From assembly GCA_965226825.1 (NCBI GenBank), contig CBDDED010000003.1:2728001-2792000 (forward strand): DNA of 64,000 nucleotides. Reading direction: 5' to 3'. Origin of the DNA: Io17-Chloro-G2 sp965226825 (GTDB lineage Bacteria; Chloroflexota; Dehalococcoidia; Lucifugimonadales; UBA3495). The stretch's first letter is position 1. Each line of letters opens with the position of its first letter. Both the position numbers and the translations under genes were made by a program. Positions 31,152-39,450 of this stretch are shown one piece after another. Below the pieces are notes generated by a model. That model saw only the letters and a program-made list of their open reading frames with translations, had not been told where the DNA came from and ran no database searches.

Positions 31152-32318
31152 ATGGCTCGGGGGCACATACGACAGCGTTCCACAAAGAATAGGGACTCTT
31201 GGACCCTCTACCTCTACAGAGGAGAGGACCCCGTTTCGGGCAAAAAGCGGTACAAGACCCAGGTTGTCCACGGCACCAAACGGGATGCTGAGAAACGGCT
31301 CACCGACCTGCTAAGGCAGATGGACCTGGGGGAGTACGTAGAGCCTTCCAAGGAAACTACGGCAACATTCTTTAATCGGTGGTTCAAGGACTATGCGGAG
31401 ACGCATGTCAGACCCCGTTCTCTGGAGGGTTACCGGGGCAATCTGGACCGGCATATCATCCCTGCCCTGGGCAATATCAGCCTCCATAAGTTGACAGCAT
31501 TGAATATTCAATCTTTCGAATCCGATTGCCAGCGCCGGGGATTGTCTGCCCAGACCGTCTTGCATTGCCACCGAGTGACTTTTCAGGCCCTCCGGTGGGG
31601 TGTTCGGATGGGAATCCTGGCACGGAACGTGGCGGAGGCGGTAGAACCGCCCAAGCCGCAGCGTTTCCAAGCCCGCACATTGGACTGGGATGGGGTTCAA
31701 GCTCTGCTGGAAGCGGCGAAGGCCAGCAAATACTATTCTCTGTTGCTGGTAGCCTTACTGACGGGATTAAGGCGCTCTGAGATATTGGGTCTGGAGTGGC
31801 GGGACCTGGACATGGAGACGGGGGTTCTGTCGGTCAACCGTAGCTTGGTGCAGTTGCATACAGGGGAGTTGTCAGTTGGAACTCCCAAAAACGGCAGGTC
31901 GAGGGCAGTAAATCTGCCTACAGTGGCATTGGACTGTTTCCGGCGGATATTGGATGATAGGAAATCGGAAAGGCCTGTTGATCCCGACGACTTAGTGTTT
32001 TCCCACTTGGACGGAAGTGCTTGGCGCCCGGATACAGTGACTAGGGCCTTCGGCAGGTTGGTCAATAAGATTGGCCTCAAGGGAATCCGTTTTCATGACC
32101 TGCGTCACACCCATGCCAGCTTGCTTTTACGTGAGGGAGTGCACCTTAAGGTCGTTTCGGAACGGCTGGGTCATTCCGGCATCGGGATCACTGGCGACTT
32201 GTACTCCCACGTTCTTCCGGGCCTTCAGGAGGGAGCTGCAGTGAAATTGAATGAAAAATTCGAGGCCATTGAAGGTGTTGGATTTACAAAAGATTTACAA
32301 CACGGGGTAGACCGGTGA
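31152..32318 (+). CDS. Tyrosine integrase (phage/ICE type)
   Basis: A 388-residue integrase of the lambda-like class. The N-terminal arm-binding domain (about 1-55: MARGHIRQRSTKNRDSWTLY, Y-x-G-x-D-P-x-x-G-K-K) is followed by a SAM-like core-binding domain (about 65-160) and the catalytic domain. Catalytic residues are all present: Arg in TGLRRSEILGLEW, Lys in TPKNGRSR, HDLRHTHASLLL, LGHSGIGIT and Tyr in DLYSHVLPG. ATG 31152 is chosen for GAGG six bases upstream. It ends 37 bp before tRNA-Thr, the usual neighbour of such enzymes, but the tRNA's 5' side faces the integrase, so the boundaries of the integrated element are unclear. Confidence 0.9.
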   Translation: MARGHIRQRSTKNRDSWTLYLYRGEDPVSGKKRYKTQVVHGTKRDAEKRLTDLLRQMDLGEYVEPSKETTATFFNRWFKDYAETHVRPRSLEGYRGNLDRHIIPALGNISLHKLTALNIQSFESDCQRRGLSAQTVLHCHRVTFQALRWGVRMGILARNVAEAVEPPKPQRFQARTLDWDGVQALLEAAKASKYYSLLLVALLTGLRRSEILGLEWRDLDMETGVLSVNRSLVQLHTGELSVGTPKNGRSRAVNLPTVALDCFRRILDDRKSERPVDPDDLVFSHLDGSAWRPDTVTRAFGRLVNKIGLKGIRFHDLRHTHASLLLREGVHLKVVSERLGHSGIGITGDLYSHVLPGLQEGAAVKLNEKFEAIEGVGFTKDLQHGVDR

Positions 32319-32355
32319 CCATCTAGGGCATTCCCAGATATAAATAAGCCTGCAG

Positions 32356-32430
32356 GCCGGTGTAGCTCAGTGGCAGAGCAGCGGTTTCGTAAACCGCAGG
32401 TCAAGAGTTCGACTCTCTTCACCGGCTCCA
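32356..32430 (+). tRNA. tRNA-Thr (CGT)
   Basis: A complete cloverleaf: acceptor GCCGGTG / CACCGGC, D-arm AGCTCAGTGGCAGAGC, anticodon arm GCGGTTTCGTAAACCGC with anticodon CGT, T-arm AGAGTTCGACTCT, discriminator T and an encoded CCA. Confidence 0.95.
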
Positions 32431-32504
32431 TTTTCGTAGCTAAACAGTCCCTTCTACCTCTCAGCTGCCCACATATTGAGCACACACCTGAGCAAGGAGA
32501 CTAC

Positions 32505-32735
32505 ATGGATAGACGCTCAGGCCGATTCATCAAAGAGATTCGAGTGGCTCGGCGGGTGGGCAAGCTGCCTCGCAGATTCACCGCTCGCGACACGAGAACT
32601 GCCTGCCCGGGGTGGGCATACCATACGTACTCCGCTTTTCTGCCGAAGCACCGCCTAGGCAACCCCGGCGGCTATACTGAGTTGTTCATTCGGCATGGGG
32701 ATCGGACCTATAGCCTTGTCGAAGACTCATCTTAA
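32505..32735 (+). CDS. Small hypothetical protein (76 aa)
   Basis: The product is basic: MDRRSGRFIKEIRVARRVGK..., then YHTYSAFLPKHRLGNPGGYT and ELFIRHGDRTYSLVEDSS. AAGGAG precedes the ATG at five bases. The pattern H-T-Y-S-x-F-L-P-K-H-R-x-G-N-P-G-G-Y-T-E-L-F-x-R-H-G looks conserved in character, but I cannot assign it to a family. It is convergent with the HNH gene, just outside the tRNA. Confidence 0.6.
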   Translation: MDRRSGRFIKEIRVARRVGKLPRRFTARDTRTACPGWAYHTYSAFLPKHRLGNPGGYTELFIRHGDRTYSLVEDSS

Positions 32736-32762
32736 GGCTGCCCCTGGAAACCATCGGGTATA

Positions 32763-33166
32763 TTAGATCCCGAGCAAGTCAGCGAACGGGTCGCGTTGCT
32801 TGGTTTGTCGTTTCTTAGCGGCGGGCTTCTTGGTTGCTGTGGCCTTGCTGGTTGCTTTCTTGGCCGAGGCAGTCTTGGTGGTTGACTTGGCCTGCTTTGT
32901 GGCCAGAGCCTTCTTAAACTGAGCCTGGGTCCTTGTCCCTTTCGAGGAGTTACAATGGCCGCAGAGCAATTGAAGGTTGGTGATCCTATCGCTCCCGCCT
33001 GCGGCATGAGCCTTTATGTGGTCTAGATGCATGTTTTTCTTGGAAACTTTTTCCTTACACGCTGCGCACATCCCCTGCTGTTTGGGATATAGAGCGTCCC
33101 GAAATATCTCTTTTTTTTAGCGGTTAATGTCCTTTTGAGTTTATCATCCCAAAGGTAGAAAACCAT
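32763..33166 (-). CDS. HNH endonuclease with an A8 frameshift site
   Basis: From ATG 33166 (AGGAGG six bases upstream) the frame reads MVFYLWDDKLKRTLTAKKK. After a -1 shift at the eight-A run (33111-33118) it continues EIFRDALYPKQQGMCAACKE, then HLDHIKAHAAGGSDRITNLQ and LLCGHCNSSKG. This gives the complete HNH fold: C-x-x-C, D-H-I, N-L-Q-L-L-C-x-x-C-N. A lysine/alanine-rich tail (about 40 residues) follows and probably binds DNA. The shift may be natural slippage, a real mutation or a homopolymer error (A9 in the true sequence). HNH proteins nick or cut DNA; this one is likely mobile or defence-related. Confidence 0.7.
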
Positions 33167-33220
33167 ATCGTGCCTCCTGATGGCACCATTTCTTCACACC
33201 TTTATCACATCCTGAGTGTC

Positions 33221-33589
33221 CTACGTTGGTTCCGAGTCTCCGTTGGCGGAAAACCACGGCTGCTCCATCGCCTCATCGGGCCACAGAAACTCAAAACCGG
33301 CCTCAAGGGCGTACTTCTTATCCAGGTCCTCTCTATCGCCTATGTGGTAGTAGACATCGGCTTTGAATTTGGCCTTGACCTCGGAAAGCATGTGCTTGGG
33401 AACGACAAAATCAACCGAGATATTGTGCTGGTCCCAGATGGCTCGCTGTCCGCTCATTGTGCGGTCGGAACAACTGCCGATCAAAAATCCCTTCTCTTGA
33501 GCCAATCTCACCATGTCCATGGTCAGCACCCCAGGGGGATCGCCAACCTCAAGGGTGCCGTCTATGTCAAAACTTATCAGAATCACCAA
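33221..33589 (-). CDS. HAD-superfamily hydrolase
   Basis: A 122-residue small HAD phosphatase. Motif I is FDIDGTLEV, with nucleophile Asp8 and Asp10, motif II is IGSCSDRT and motif IV is YYHIGDREDLDKKYA, near the C-terminus. No cap domain is present, so it probably acts on a large or protein-bound phosphate, or is a fragmentary phosphatase. The start is TTG 33589 or the adjoining GTG 33586, after AGAGAGGGA. No functional partner is evident. Confidence 0.75.
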   Translation of the reverse strand: MVILISFDIDGTLEVGDPPGVLTMDMVRLAQEKGFLIGSCSDRTMSGQRAIWDQHNISVDFVVPKHMLSEVKAKFKADVYYHIGDREDLDKKYALEAGFEFLWPDEAMEQPWFSANGDSEPT

Positions 33590-33701
33590 ACAGGTCCCTC
33601 TCTCCTTACCGTCCGGCTGCCGTGCGCTCAGTTGAATTCGTCGGCTCCGGCAATATCCGGCTGGACTTCATCAAGCCGGTAACCCGGTAGTCCCATGAAT
33701 C

Positions 33702-35024
33702 CTAGTCGGGTGTGGCGCTCCACACTGTGAAGTTGCCGCCCATTGGCATAGGTCCGCCGGACACCGCAATCTCTGGCTTGACACCGGTGACCGATCTGGC
33801 GCCGGCCCTTCCCTGCAGCTGTTGGATGCAGTCGGTGTGCATCCAGAAACGGCTCCGGCCGCTTCCAATGTTCCCCCCGCTGGGAAGCACCGGGTTCGGC
33901 CCCTCAATCGAGATGTCGGTCTGGTATAAATCCAGGGCTTCCCCGAATTTAATGCCCCGATATCCCAGGCCCTCAATGTGGAACTGGTGGAACAAAGAGA
34001 ACCCATCGTACATATTTTCGAAGGAAAGGTCACTGGCGGAAATCCCGGCGCCCTCGTAAATCTTCCTTCCGGTGCTCGCAGTCTCCTGCTCCACCTCATC
34101 CAGGGTTGGAGTCAGACTCCGGGGAGTCCCCCGGCTCGCCGCATGGTTGAGGATGTACACGGGCTTCTGCTTCATGTTTTTCGCCCGCTCCGCGGTGGTG
34201 AAGACATACGCCGCGGATGCCATGATGGGTATGTCGTTGTCGTACAGGCTGGCCGGTTTGGCTATCCACCGGGAGGCAAGGTAGTCTTCCCGCGGCAATT
34301 CTTCGGGACGATGTTGGGCCCAATACCCCTCGGGGAACAACAGGCCGTTCCTTCTTGAGTTCTCCATAAATGGGGCCATCATGTCGTGAGTCTTGCCGTA
34401 CTTCCGGCAGTACTCGGCGAACTGGAGGGCCGTTCCATAGGACGCAGGCATTCCCCAAAGGCGGCTGATTGCGCTGGTCCCGGGAATGGCGTCCGCTGCG
34501 TTCGCTCCTCCCTGGTAGTACCGGCCTTCCAGGTTGTGCCACCCTTTCAGCACCAGGCAGGTGTGGGTGCGGCCGTCGCCCACCGCCTGGGCGGCAACAA
34601 CAATAGCGTTGGACATACACCCCGGACCGTACATCGTGAATTGGACATTCGTCAGTTCCGGCATGTTCTTCAATAGCCATTCGGAGCTTAGCTTGGCAAT
34701 GCCGTCCAGCGGGTCGCCGGTAGGATTAAAGGCGTTGACCACGTCCATTGGGACAGGCTTGTCGTCGGGCCAAAACGCCCCGGTGGTGGTTACCGGGCAG
34801 ATGACCAGGCCATCGACCTGGTCGGGCGACACCCCCGCATCTTCCATCGCCCGCCTCAAGGCAAGAATGCTCCAGGCGCCTACGGAAGTCTCCGGCTGGC
34901 CGTCCCAGCGCCGGGTGGTTGGAGAGTGGCCGATTCCGACGGCCGCTACCTTTCCCCGGTGTTCCCAAATACCCAATCCTTCGGTGCTTCGATACATGGC
35001 GGCGGGGGCATCTTGGGTGGTCAT
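33702..35024 (-). CDS. Thiolase-family protein (SCP-x/acetyl-CoA acetyltransferase-like)
   Basis: A 440-residue thiolase-fold protein. The N-terminal half contains KVAAVGIGHSPTTRR, ALRRAMEDAGVSPDQVDGLV and FTMYGPGCMSNAIVVAAQAV, where the Cys lies at the nucleophile position. The C-terminal half has ENMYDGFSLFHQFHIEGLGY and the glycine-rich PSGGNIGSGR. This is the SCP-x-type thiolase subfamily, which removes acetyl or propionyl units from acyl-CoA side chains and works with a DUF35 OB-fold partner, encoded 67 bp upstream (35092-35502). GGAG precedes the ATG. Substrate unknown; fatty acid-like or sterol-like side chains are typical. Confidence 0.85.
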   Translation of the reverse strand: MTTQDAPAAMYRSTEGLGIWEHRGKVAAVGIGHSPTTRRWDGQPETSVGAWSILALRRAMEDAGVSPDQVDGLVICPVTTTGAFWPDDKPVPMDVVNAFNPTGDPLDGIAKLSSEWLLKNMPELTNVQFTMYGPGCMSNAIVVAAQAVGDGRTHTCLVLKGWHNLEGRYYQGGANAADAIPGTSAISRLWGMPASYGTALQFAEYCRKYGKTHDMMAPFMENSRRNGLLFPEGYWAQHRPEELPREDYLASRWIAKPASLYDNDIPIMASAAYVFTTAERAKNMKQKPVYILNHAASRGTPRSLTPTLDEVEQETASTGRKIYEGAGISASDLSFENMYDGFSLFHQFHIEGLGYRGIKFGEALDLYQTDISIEGPNPVLPSGGNIGSGRSRFWMHTDCIQQLQGRAGARSVTGVKPEIAVSGGPMPMGGNFTVWSATPD

Positions 35025-35091
35025 TGGTCACTCCTTCTACGGTTGTTTCGAGTGCTCTGCGTGCCTGAGAACGTCTGAACAGGCGGCCGGT

Positions 35092-35502
35092 TCAGCCAAT
35101 GACCCGCCATTCGGGGACCATCTGACCATTGGCGGTCGCTTCGAAAACCACCTCCACTGTTGCCCCAACCGGAACCTCATCGGCCGGAGTCCCCGGAAGA
35201 TGGGAGAACATTTGGATTCCGGGGTCTTCGTCCAACATTACCACGGCAACGTTGATCGGTTGGTCCTCCTGAAGCAGCCGTACCGGGCAATCGTGTACCA
35301 CGCCATAGTTATAAATTCGGCCCCGCCCGCTCATTGCGGCCCACTCCAAGCCGTCGCCCGAGCCGCATTTCCCGCACCGGGGCGCCGGCGGGTGTTGCAG
35401 CCTACTGCAAGCCGTGCAGTTCTGGATGACCAGCCGTCCCTCGTTGGCGGCGTCCCAGAAGGGCTTGGTTAACTCATCAGGGATTACGCCCTGCTTTACC
35501 AT
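35092..35502 (-). CDS. DUF35 OB-fold zinc-ribbon protein (thiolase partner)
   Basis: A 136-residue protein: a short helix (IPDELTKPFWDAANEG), a zinc ribbon (CTACSRLQHPPAPRCGKCGS) and an OB-fold (GRGRIYNYGVVHD, then INVAVVMLDEDPGIQMFSHL). It belongs to the DUF35 family (ChsH2/OB-fold type), which binds acyl-CoA and forms a complex with thiolases or hydratases. ATG 35502 is preferred over the in-frame 35568 because GGAGG lies close upstream and the first 22 residues would be non-homologous. It is upstream of the thiolase on the same strand, in one operon. Confidence 0.85.
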   Translation of the reverse strand: MVKQGVIPDELTKPFWDAANEGRLVIQNCTACSRLQHPPAPRCGKCGSGDGLEWAAMSGRGRIYNYGVVHDCPVRLLQEDQPINVAVVMLDEDPGIQMFSHLPGTPADEVPVGATVEVVFEATANGQMVPEWRVIG

Positions 35503-35893
35503 GTCTCCTCCATAATCAAGCGGTTGACGGACCAAGACTGAAACCAAACCGCTTGCCACGGTTACCAATATTCAGGTTTTTCGGAGCTATGTCAACCACA
35601 CAGCACACTAACCCAGGGCTATCGCATTGCAAACCATCGTGGCATAGACGGCATAGCCAGTTCGCGGCGGCTGACAGATGGTGCGGTTAAGGGGTGTCCC
35701 CGGCCCATCATCATTGTCATGGAAACAGGCTATTTCCATTTTTCAGGCGGCATTGGAGAGGCCATGGCAACCCTCGCCGCAGCGATAGTTCCTTCCACTG
35801 ATCTTCCGCCAAGATTGACAACCTGAGAGCGTCCAAACTATCATCGGTCTTCCATTGGTCTTCGAACCGAGACGGGTTGCCACCGGTTCACCT
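35503..35893. other. Intergenic region before tRNA-Gly
   Basis: No gene seen. Confidence 0.5.
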
Positions 35894-35967
35894 GCGGCTG
35901 TAGCTCAGTGGTAGAGCACTGCCCTCCCAAGGCAGATACGTGGGTCCGATTCCCATCAGCCGCTCCA
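35894..35967 (+). tRNA. tRNA-Gly (CCC)
   Basis: A complete cloverleaf: acceptor GCGGCTG / CAGCCGC, anticodon arm CTGCCCTCCCAAGGCAG with anticodon CCC, T-arm GGGTCCGATTCCC, discriminator T and encoded CCA. Confidence 0.95.
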
Positions 35968-36135
35968 CCCCTTCCCCAGTTGTGGTTTCCAGGCTCATTT
36001 GACGCCATTTTATGGGGTATTCCGTTCCAAGTGGTGGTGGAATAAAGAGCGCCAAGCAGGTCAATGGTCTCTGCCTATCAATTCTCAGTACCATTGGGAC
36101 CTTTTTCATAGGTCAGGTGATCTTCAACCGGGCCG

Positions 36136-36652
36136 ATGGCCATAGACAACAGGCGTCGGAACCTGGGCTTCATGGCCGACTTTGCCGAAGAGATGAACTG
36201 GCCCGCCCTTAAGGGCATTGGCAGGGACCATATCCGGCAGTATATGGTGGCTTTGAAGTCCCGATCTCTGTGGTTCGACCAACGCAACGTTCCAACGGCG
36301 CCGATCCGCGATCCCTACTATGAAACTTGGTACCGCCGCATCAAACGCTTCTTCAATCGGTACGTTGCCGAGAGCTAATTGAAGCAAAATCCTCTTTCGG
36401 ATATTCCCCATCCCAAGGTCCCGCAGCGGGTCATTTATACGGTCTCGGATTGGGATTTTAGGAATCTGCTCGTCGGCAGTGACCCCGAAATATTTTGATA
36501 CTCCGGCTCGCCTTTTCCGAGCGTTTCGGGATCAGGCTGCACTCCGGTTTCTGGCCGGCACGCCTGGGCGCCCGGAGGAGATCGATCGGATGGCCATGTA
36601 CCACGTTGCCTTGGAAGAGCGCCGTGCCTTGTTCGGATGGTGCGAAAAATAG
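36136..36652 (+). pseudogene. Degraded tyrosine recombinase next to tRNA-Gly
   Basis: The first frame (36136-36378, MAIDNRRRNLGFMADFAEEM, then YYETWYRRIKRFFNRYVAES) looks like a core-binding domain. A second frame reads RDQAALRFLAGTPGRPEEID, then RMAMYHVALEERRALFGWCE, resembling the first catalytic box (R-F-L-x-x-T-G-x-R-x-E-E). At least two stop or frame breaks separate them, and the H-x-x-R and Tyr parts are missing. With the nearby tRNA this is probably a decayed integrase. Confidence 0.55.
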
Positions 36653-36876
36653 GTTTGCCACGGCAACCCTAATGGCAGGTTCGAGTCTCGGCAGGTGGAG
36701 AGTGTGGGATTCGAGACAACCGCAGCGCAAGTAACTACGATCTTCGAGGGCTGATTCCTGGGCCAGCCGGTCCGGATCCCAATTGGTAATTTTCTGTCTG
36801 AGTCGCGTGGGTTATGTTGCGCTTTCCCGTCCGGTGTCCATAAAGAGTCCTGGCAGCCCACTCACCGTGTTGCCTC

Positions 36877-39450
36877 TTACAGTCTGGGATCGACCGGCTC
36901 GCTTTCCAGGGCGAGGACGGCGAAGGCGCACTCATGCACTCGATAGAGAGGCTCTCGGTCGACAAAACGCTGGAGACCTTCAACTCCCAGCGCAAACTCC
37001 CGAAGCGCTAGCGACCGTTTGGTGGAGAGGCCGCGGTTCCGCAGACGTTCTATGTTCTCCGGCAGGGTGTACTCCGGACCGTAGATAATGCGCAGGTATT
37101 CGATGCCCCGGCACTTCATGGCCGGCTGCACCAGGCCACGCTTGGCTGTCGTAATGAAGGCCATCGGCTTCACCACCATGCCCTCCCCACCGCTGCCCGT
37201 TAGTGCCTCCCACCACCGTGTAGCCTCAATCTCATCTGGCGTGTCTAACTGTGCCACCTTATGCTCGGTAACCTGGAACAACGCGGGATCGGCCTGGCTC
37301 AACCGCGCAGCCATGTCCATGTGCCACAGATGGTTCTTATCGGTGTGCATCCGGCCTTCGCTGGCCAGCAGGTGGAAAGGCGCAAGGCGGATATCGGCGA
37401 GCGAAGTCACCGGCCAGCAGTACCGGGCATACGAGTCGCTGTAGAGTTGGGCGAGGCGCAGCCGCTCTTCGACTCTGTGGAAGGCGTCACCGGCGTCAAT
37501 ACCACGAGCCGCCGTCTCCTGAAGGAGCGCTTCCGCCGCCGTGAGGCTGGTCCGCGCTGCCACACCAACCGCGGCGTATTGCTCGCGGAGTAGCTCTTGC
37601 GCCTTCACGGACCACGGCATGAGTTCACAATCCAGCGCCACCCAGTCGGTCTCAAGTTCAGCCCAAAGACCGGCGGCCGAAAGCGCCCCGCAGACACGAT
37701 CCAGGAACTCGGCCTCAAGAGAGCGATCTTCAAAGAACCTTCGTCCCGTCCGCGTGTAGCAGGCGCCGATACCTTCGCCGGAGATGCCGAACCGCCGCCC
37801 GATAGCTGCAGCATCCTGGCCCACCACGACGATTGCTCGTGAACCCATGTGTTTCTCTTCGCAGACCACGCTGGACACGCCGTTATGGCGGTAGTAGGCA
37901 AACACCTCTGCCGGATGTTCAAGCATGTCGGGTAGTCTGGAGGTGTCACACGGGGATATTGTGGGCGGAAGGTACACCAGCCAGCGAGGGTCCAGAGCAA
38001 AGCGACTCATCACCTCGATGGCTGCGGCCGCGTTATCTTCCCGCACCGTAATGTTGCCGCGGAGCCGCGTCGCCACTATACGTTTCCCGAGCACGTCGTC
38101 GATATCAAGGAGGTTCGGGGCGCGAGCCTCGGTTGGCGCCGCGGGTTCTTCAGGCTGGGCTGGCCCGGCCAAAGGTCTAGCCGGCTCATAGTAGACCCGA
38201 GCTGCCGGGACTGACATCACCTCTTTTTCCGGGTACCGGAGTGCGGTCAGCTTGCCGCCAAAGACACAGCCCGTATCAATGTTCATGGTGTTGTTGAGCC
38301 AGGCCGGTTCCATGCTCGGGGTATGGCCGTAGACCACCGTCGCCCGGCCACGATAACCGGCCGCCCAATCGGCGCGCACCGGCAGCCCCAACTCATCCGT
38401 TTCTCCGGTGGTTTCGCCGTAGAGGCAGAAATCCCGGACACGCGCGGACGCTCGCCCCTGGTATTCCGTCTTCATTCCCGCGTGGGCCACCACCAGGTCC
38501 CCACCATCAAGCACGTAGTGGCTAATCAGCCCGTCCAAGAACGCGGCAACCTGCTGCTGGAACTCCGGGGACTCCATCTCTAACTGATCGAGTGATTCCT
38601 GAAGCCCGTGCGATACCTGCACGTTCCTGCCTTGGAGCTTGCGGACGAGCTTGGACTCGTGGTTTCCAGCGACGCACAGCCCCACGCCATCTGCCACCAT
38701 GGCCATTACGAGTTTGAGTACCTTGGCAACACCCGGACCACGGTCTACGAGGTCGCCAACGAAAACGGCCTTGCGTCCTTTCGGATGTGTTACGGAAAAG
38801 CCGGTTTCTCCTGCGGCGTCAGCGCGGACCTCCACCTCGTACCCAAGGTTGTCGAGGAGCATGACGAGCTCATCAAAACACCCGTGAACGTCACCAATGA
38901 TGTCGAACGGCCCGTGCTCGTGCTGACGGTTGGTCCACAGCGGTACTCGCTCAATGGTGACCGCCTCCACCTCTTCAGGGGAGTTGAGCACGAACACGTA
39001 CCGGAAACCCTCGCGTTTCAGCCCGCGCAGCGACCGCCTGAGTTGTTGCGCCTGCTGACGGACAACATGGGGACCAAACGACCGGTCGGGACGCCCCTCG
39101 TTGCGGGCCAGGCACAGGCCCTCCGGCATGTTCAGTACGATTGCCACCGGCAGGCAGTTATTTTCCCGGGCGAGCGCCACCAGAGACTTACGCGCCTGCG
39201 GCTGTACGCTGGTGGCGTCAATGACGGTAAGGCGGCCGGCGCGCAGACGTGTATCCGTAATGAAGTTGAGCACTACAAAAGCGTCGGGCGTTGCGGCCTG
39301 GTCGTTGGCGTCATCGGACACCATCGCTCGACACGCGTCCGAAGACACCACTTCGGTGGGCTTGAAGTGCCTGGAGGCGAAAGAGGACTTCCCCGATCCT
39401 GTAGCCCCAATCAGCGCCACGAGGCATAATTCAGGAATGGCGATCTTCAT
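36877..39450 (-). CDS. pnkp: Polynucleotide kinase-phosphatase-ligase (RNA repair)
   Basis: An 857-residue three-domain RNA repair enzyme. Kinase: P-loop GATGSGKSS at about 15-23. Phosphatase: GDVHG near residue 188, with GDLVDRGP and GNHESK, a binuclear metallophosphatase. Ligase-type adenylyltransferase: Lys533 in EEKHMGSRA. It heals broken RNA ends by phosphorylating the 5' end and removing the 2',3'-cyclic phosphate; with Hen1 it rejoins tRNAs cut by ribotoxins. The full length and all active-site motifs are intact. The start overlaps the hen1 stop by four bases (ATGA), so the two are coupled. Confidence 0.95.
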   Translation of the reverse strand: MKIAIPELCLVALIGATGSGKSSFASRHFKPTEVVSSDACRAMVSDDANDQAATPDAFVVLNFITDTRLRAGRLTVIDATSVQPQARKSLVALARENNCLPVAIVLNMPEGLCLARNEGRPDRSFGPHVVRQQAQQLRRSLRGLKREGFRYVFVLNSPEEVEAVTIERVPLWTNRQHEHGPFDIIGDVHGCFDELVMLLDNLGYEVEVRADAAGETGFSVTHPKGRKAVFVGDLVDRGPGVAKVLKLVMAMVADGVGLCVAGNHESKLVRKLQGRNVQVSHGLQESLDQLEMESPEFQQQVAAFLDGLISHYVLDGGDLVVAHAGMKTEYQGRASARVRDFCLYGETTGETDELGLPVRADWAAGYRGRATVVYGHTPSMEPAWLNNTMNIDTGCVFGGKLTALRYPEKEVMSVPAARVYYEPARPLAGPAQPEEPAAPTEARAPNLLDIDDVLGKRIVATRLRGNITVREDNAAAAIEVMSRFALDPRWLVYLPPTISPCDTSRLPDMLEHPAEVFAYYRHNGVSSVVCEEKHMGSRAIVVVGQDAAAIGRRFGISGEGIGACYTRTGRRFFEDRSLEAEFLDRVCGALSAAGLWAELETDWVALDCELMPWSVKAQELLREQYAAVGVAARTSLTAAEALLQETAARGIDAGDAFHRVEERLRLAQLYSDSYARYCWPVTSLADIRLAPFHLLASEGRMHTDKNHLWHMDMAARLSQADPALFQVTEHKVAQLDTPDEIEATRWWEALTGSGGEGMVVKPMAFITTAKRGLVQPAMKCRGIEYLRIIYGPEYTLPENIERLRNRGLSTKRSLALREFALGVEGLQRFVDREPLYRVHECAFAVLALESEPVDPRL

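Noticed and set aside
34534..35472. 312-codon plus-strand ORF
   Set aside because: It lies antisense to the thiolase and DUF35 genes, whose domains and ribosome-binding sites are clear; GC-rich coding often leaves such shadows.
38608..39429. 273-codon plus-strand ORF
   Set aside because: It is antisense to the Pnkp kinase and phosphatase domains and has no domain of its own.
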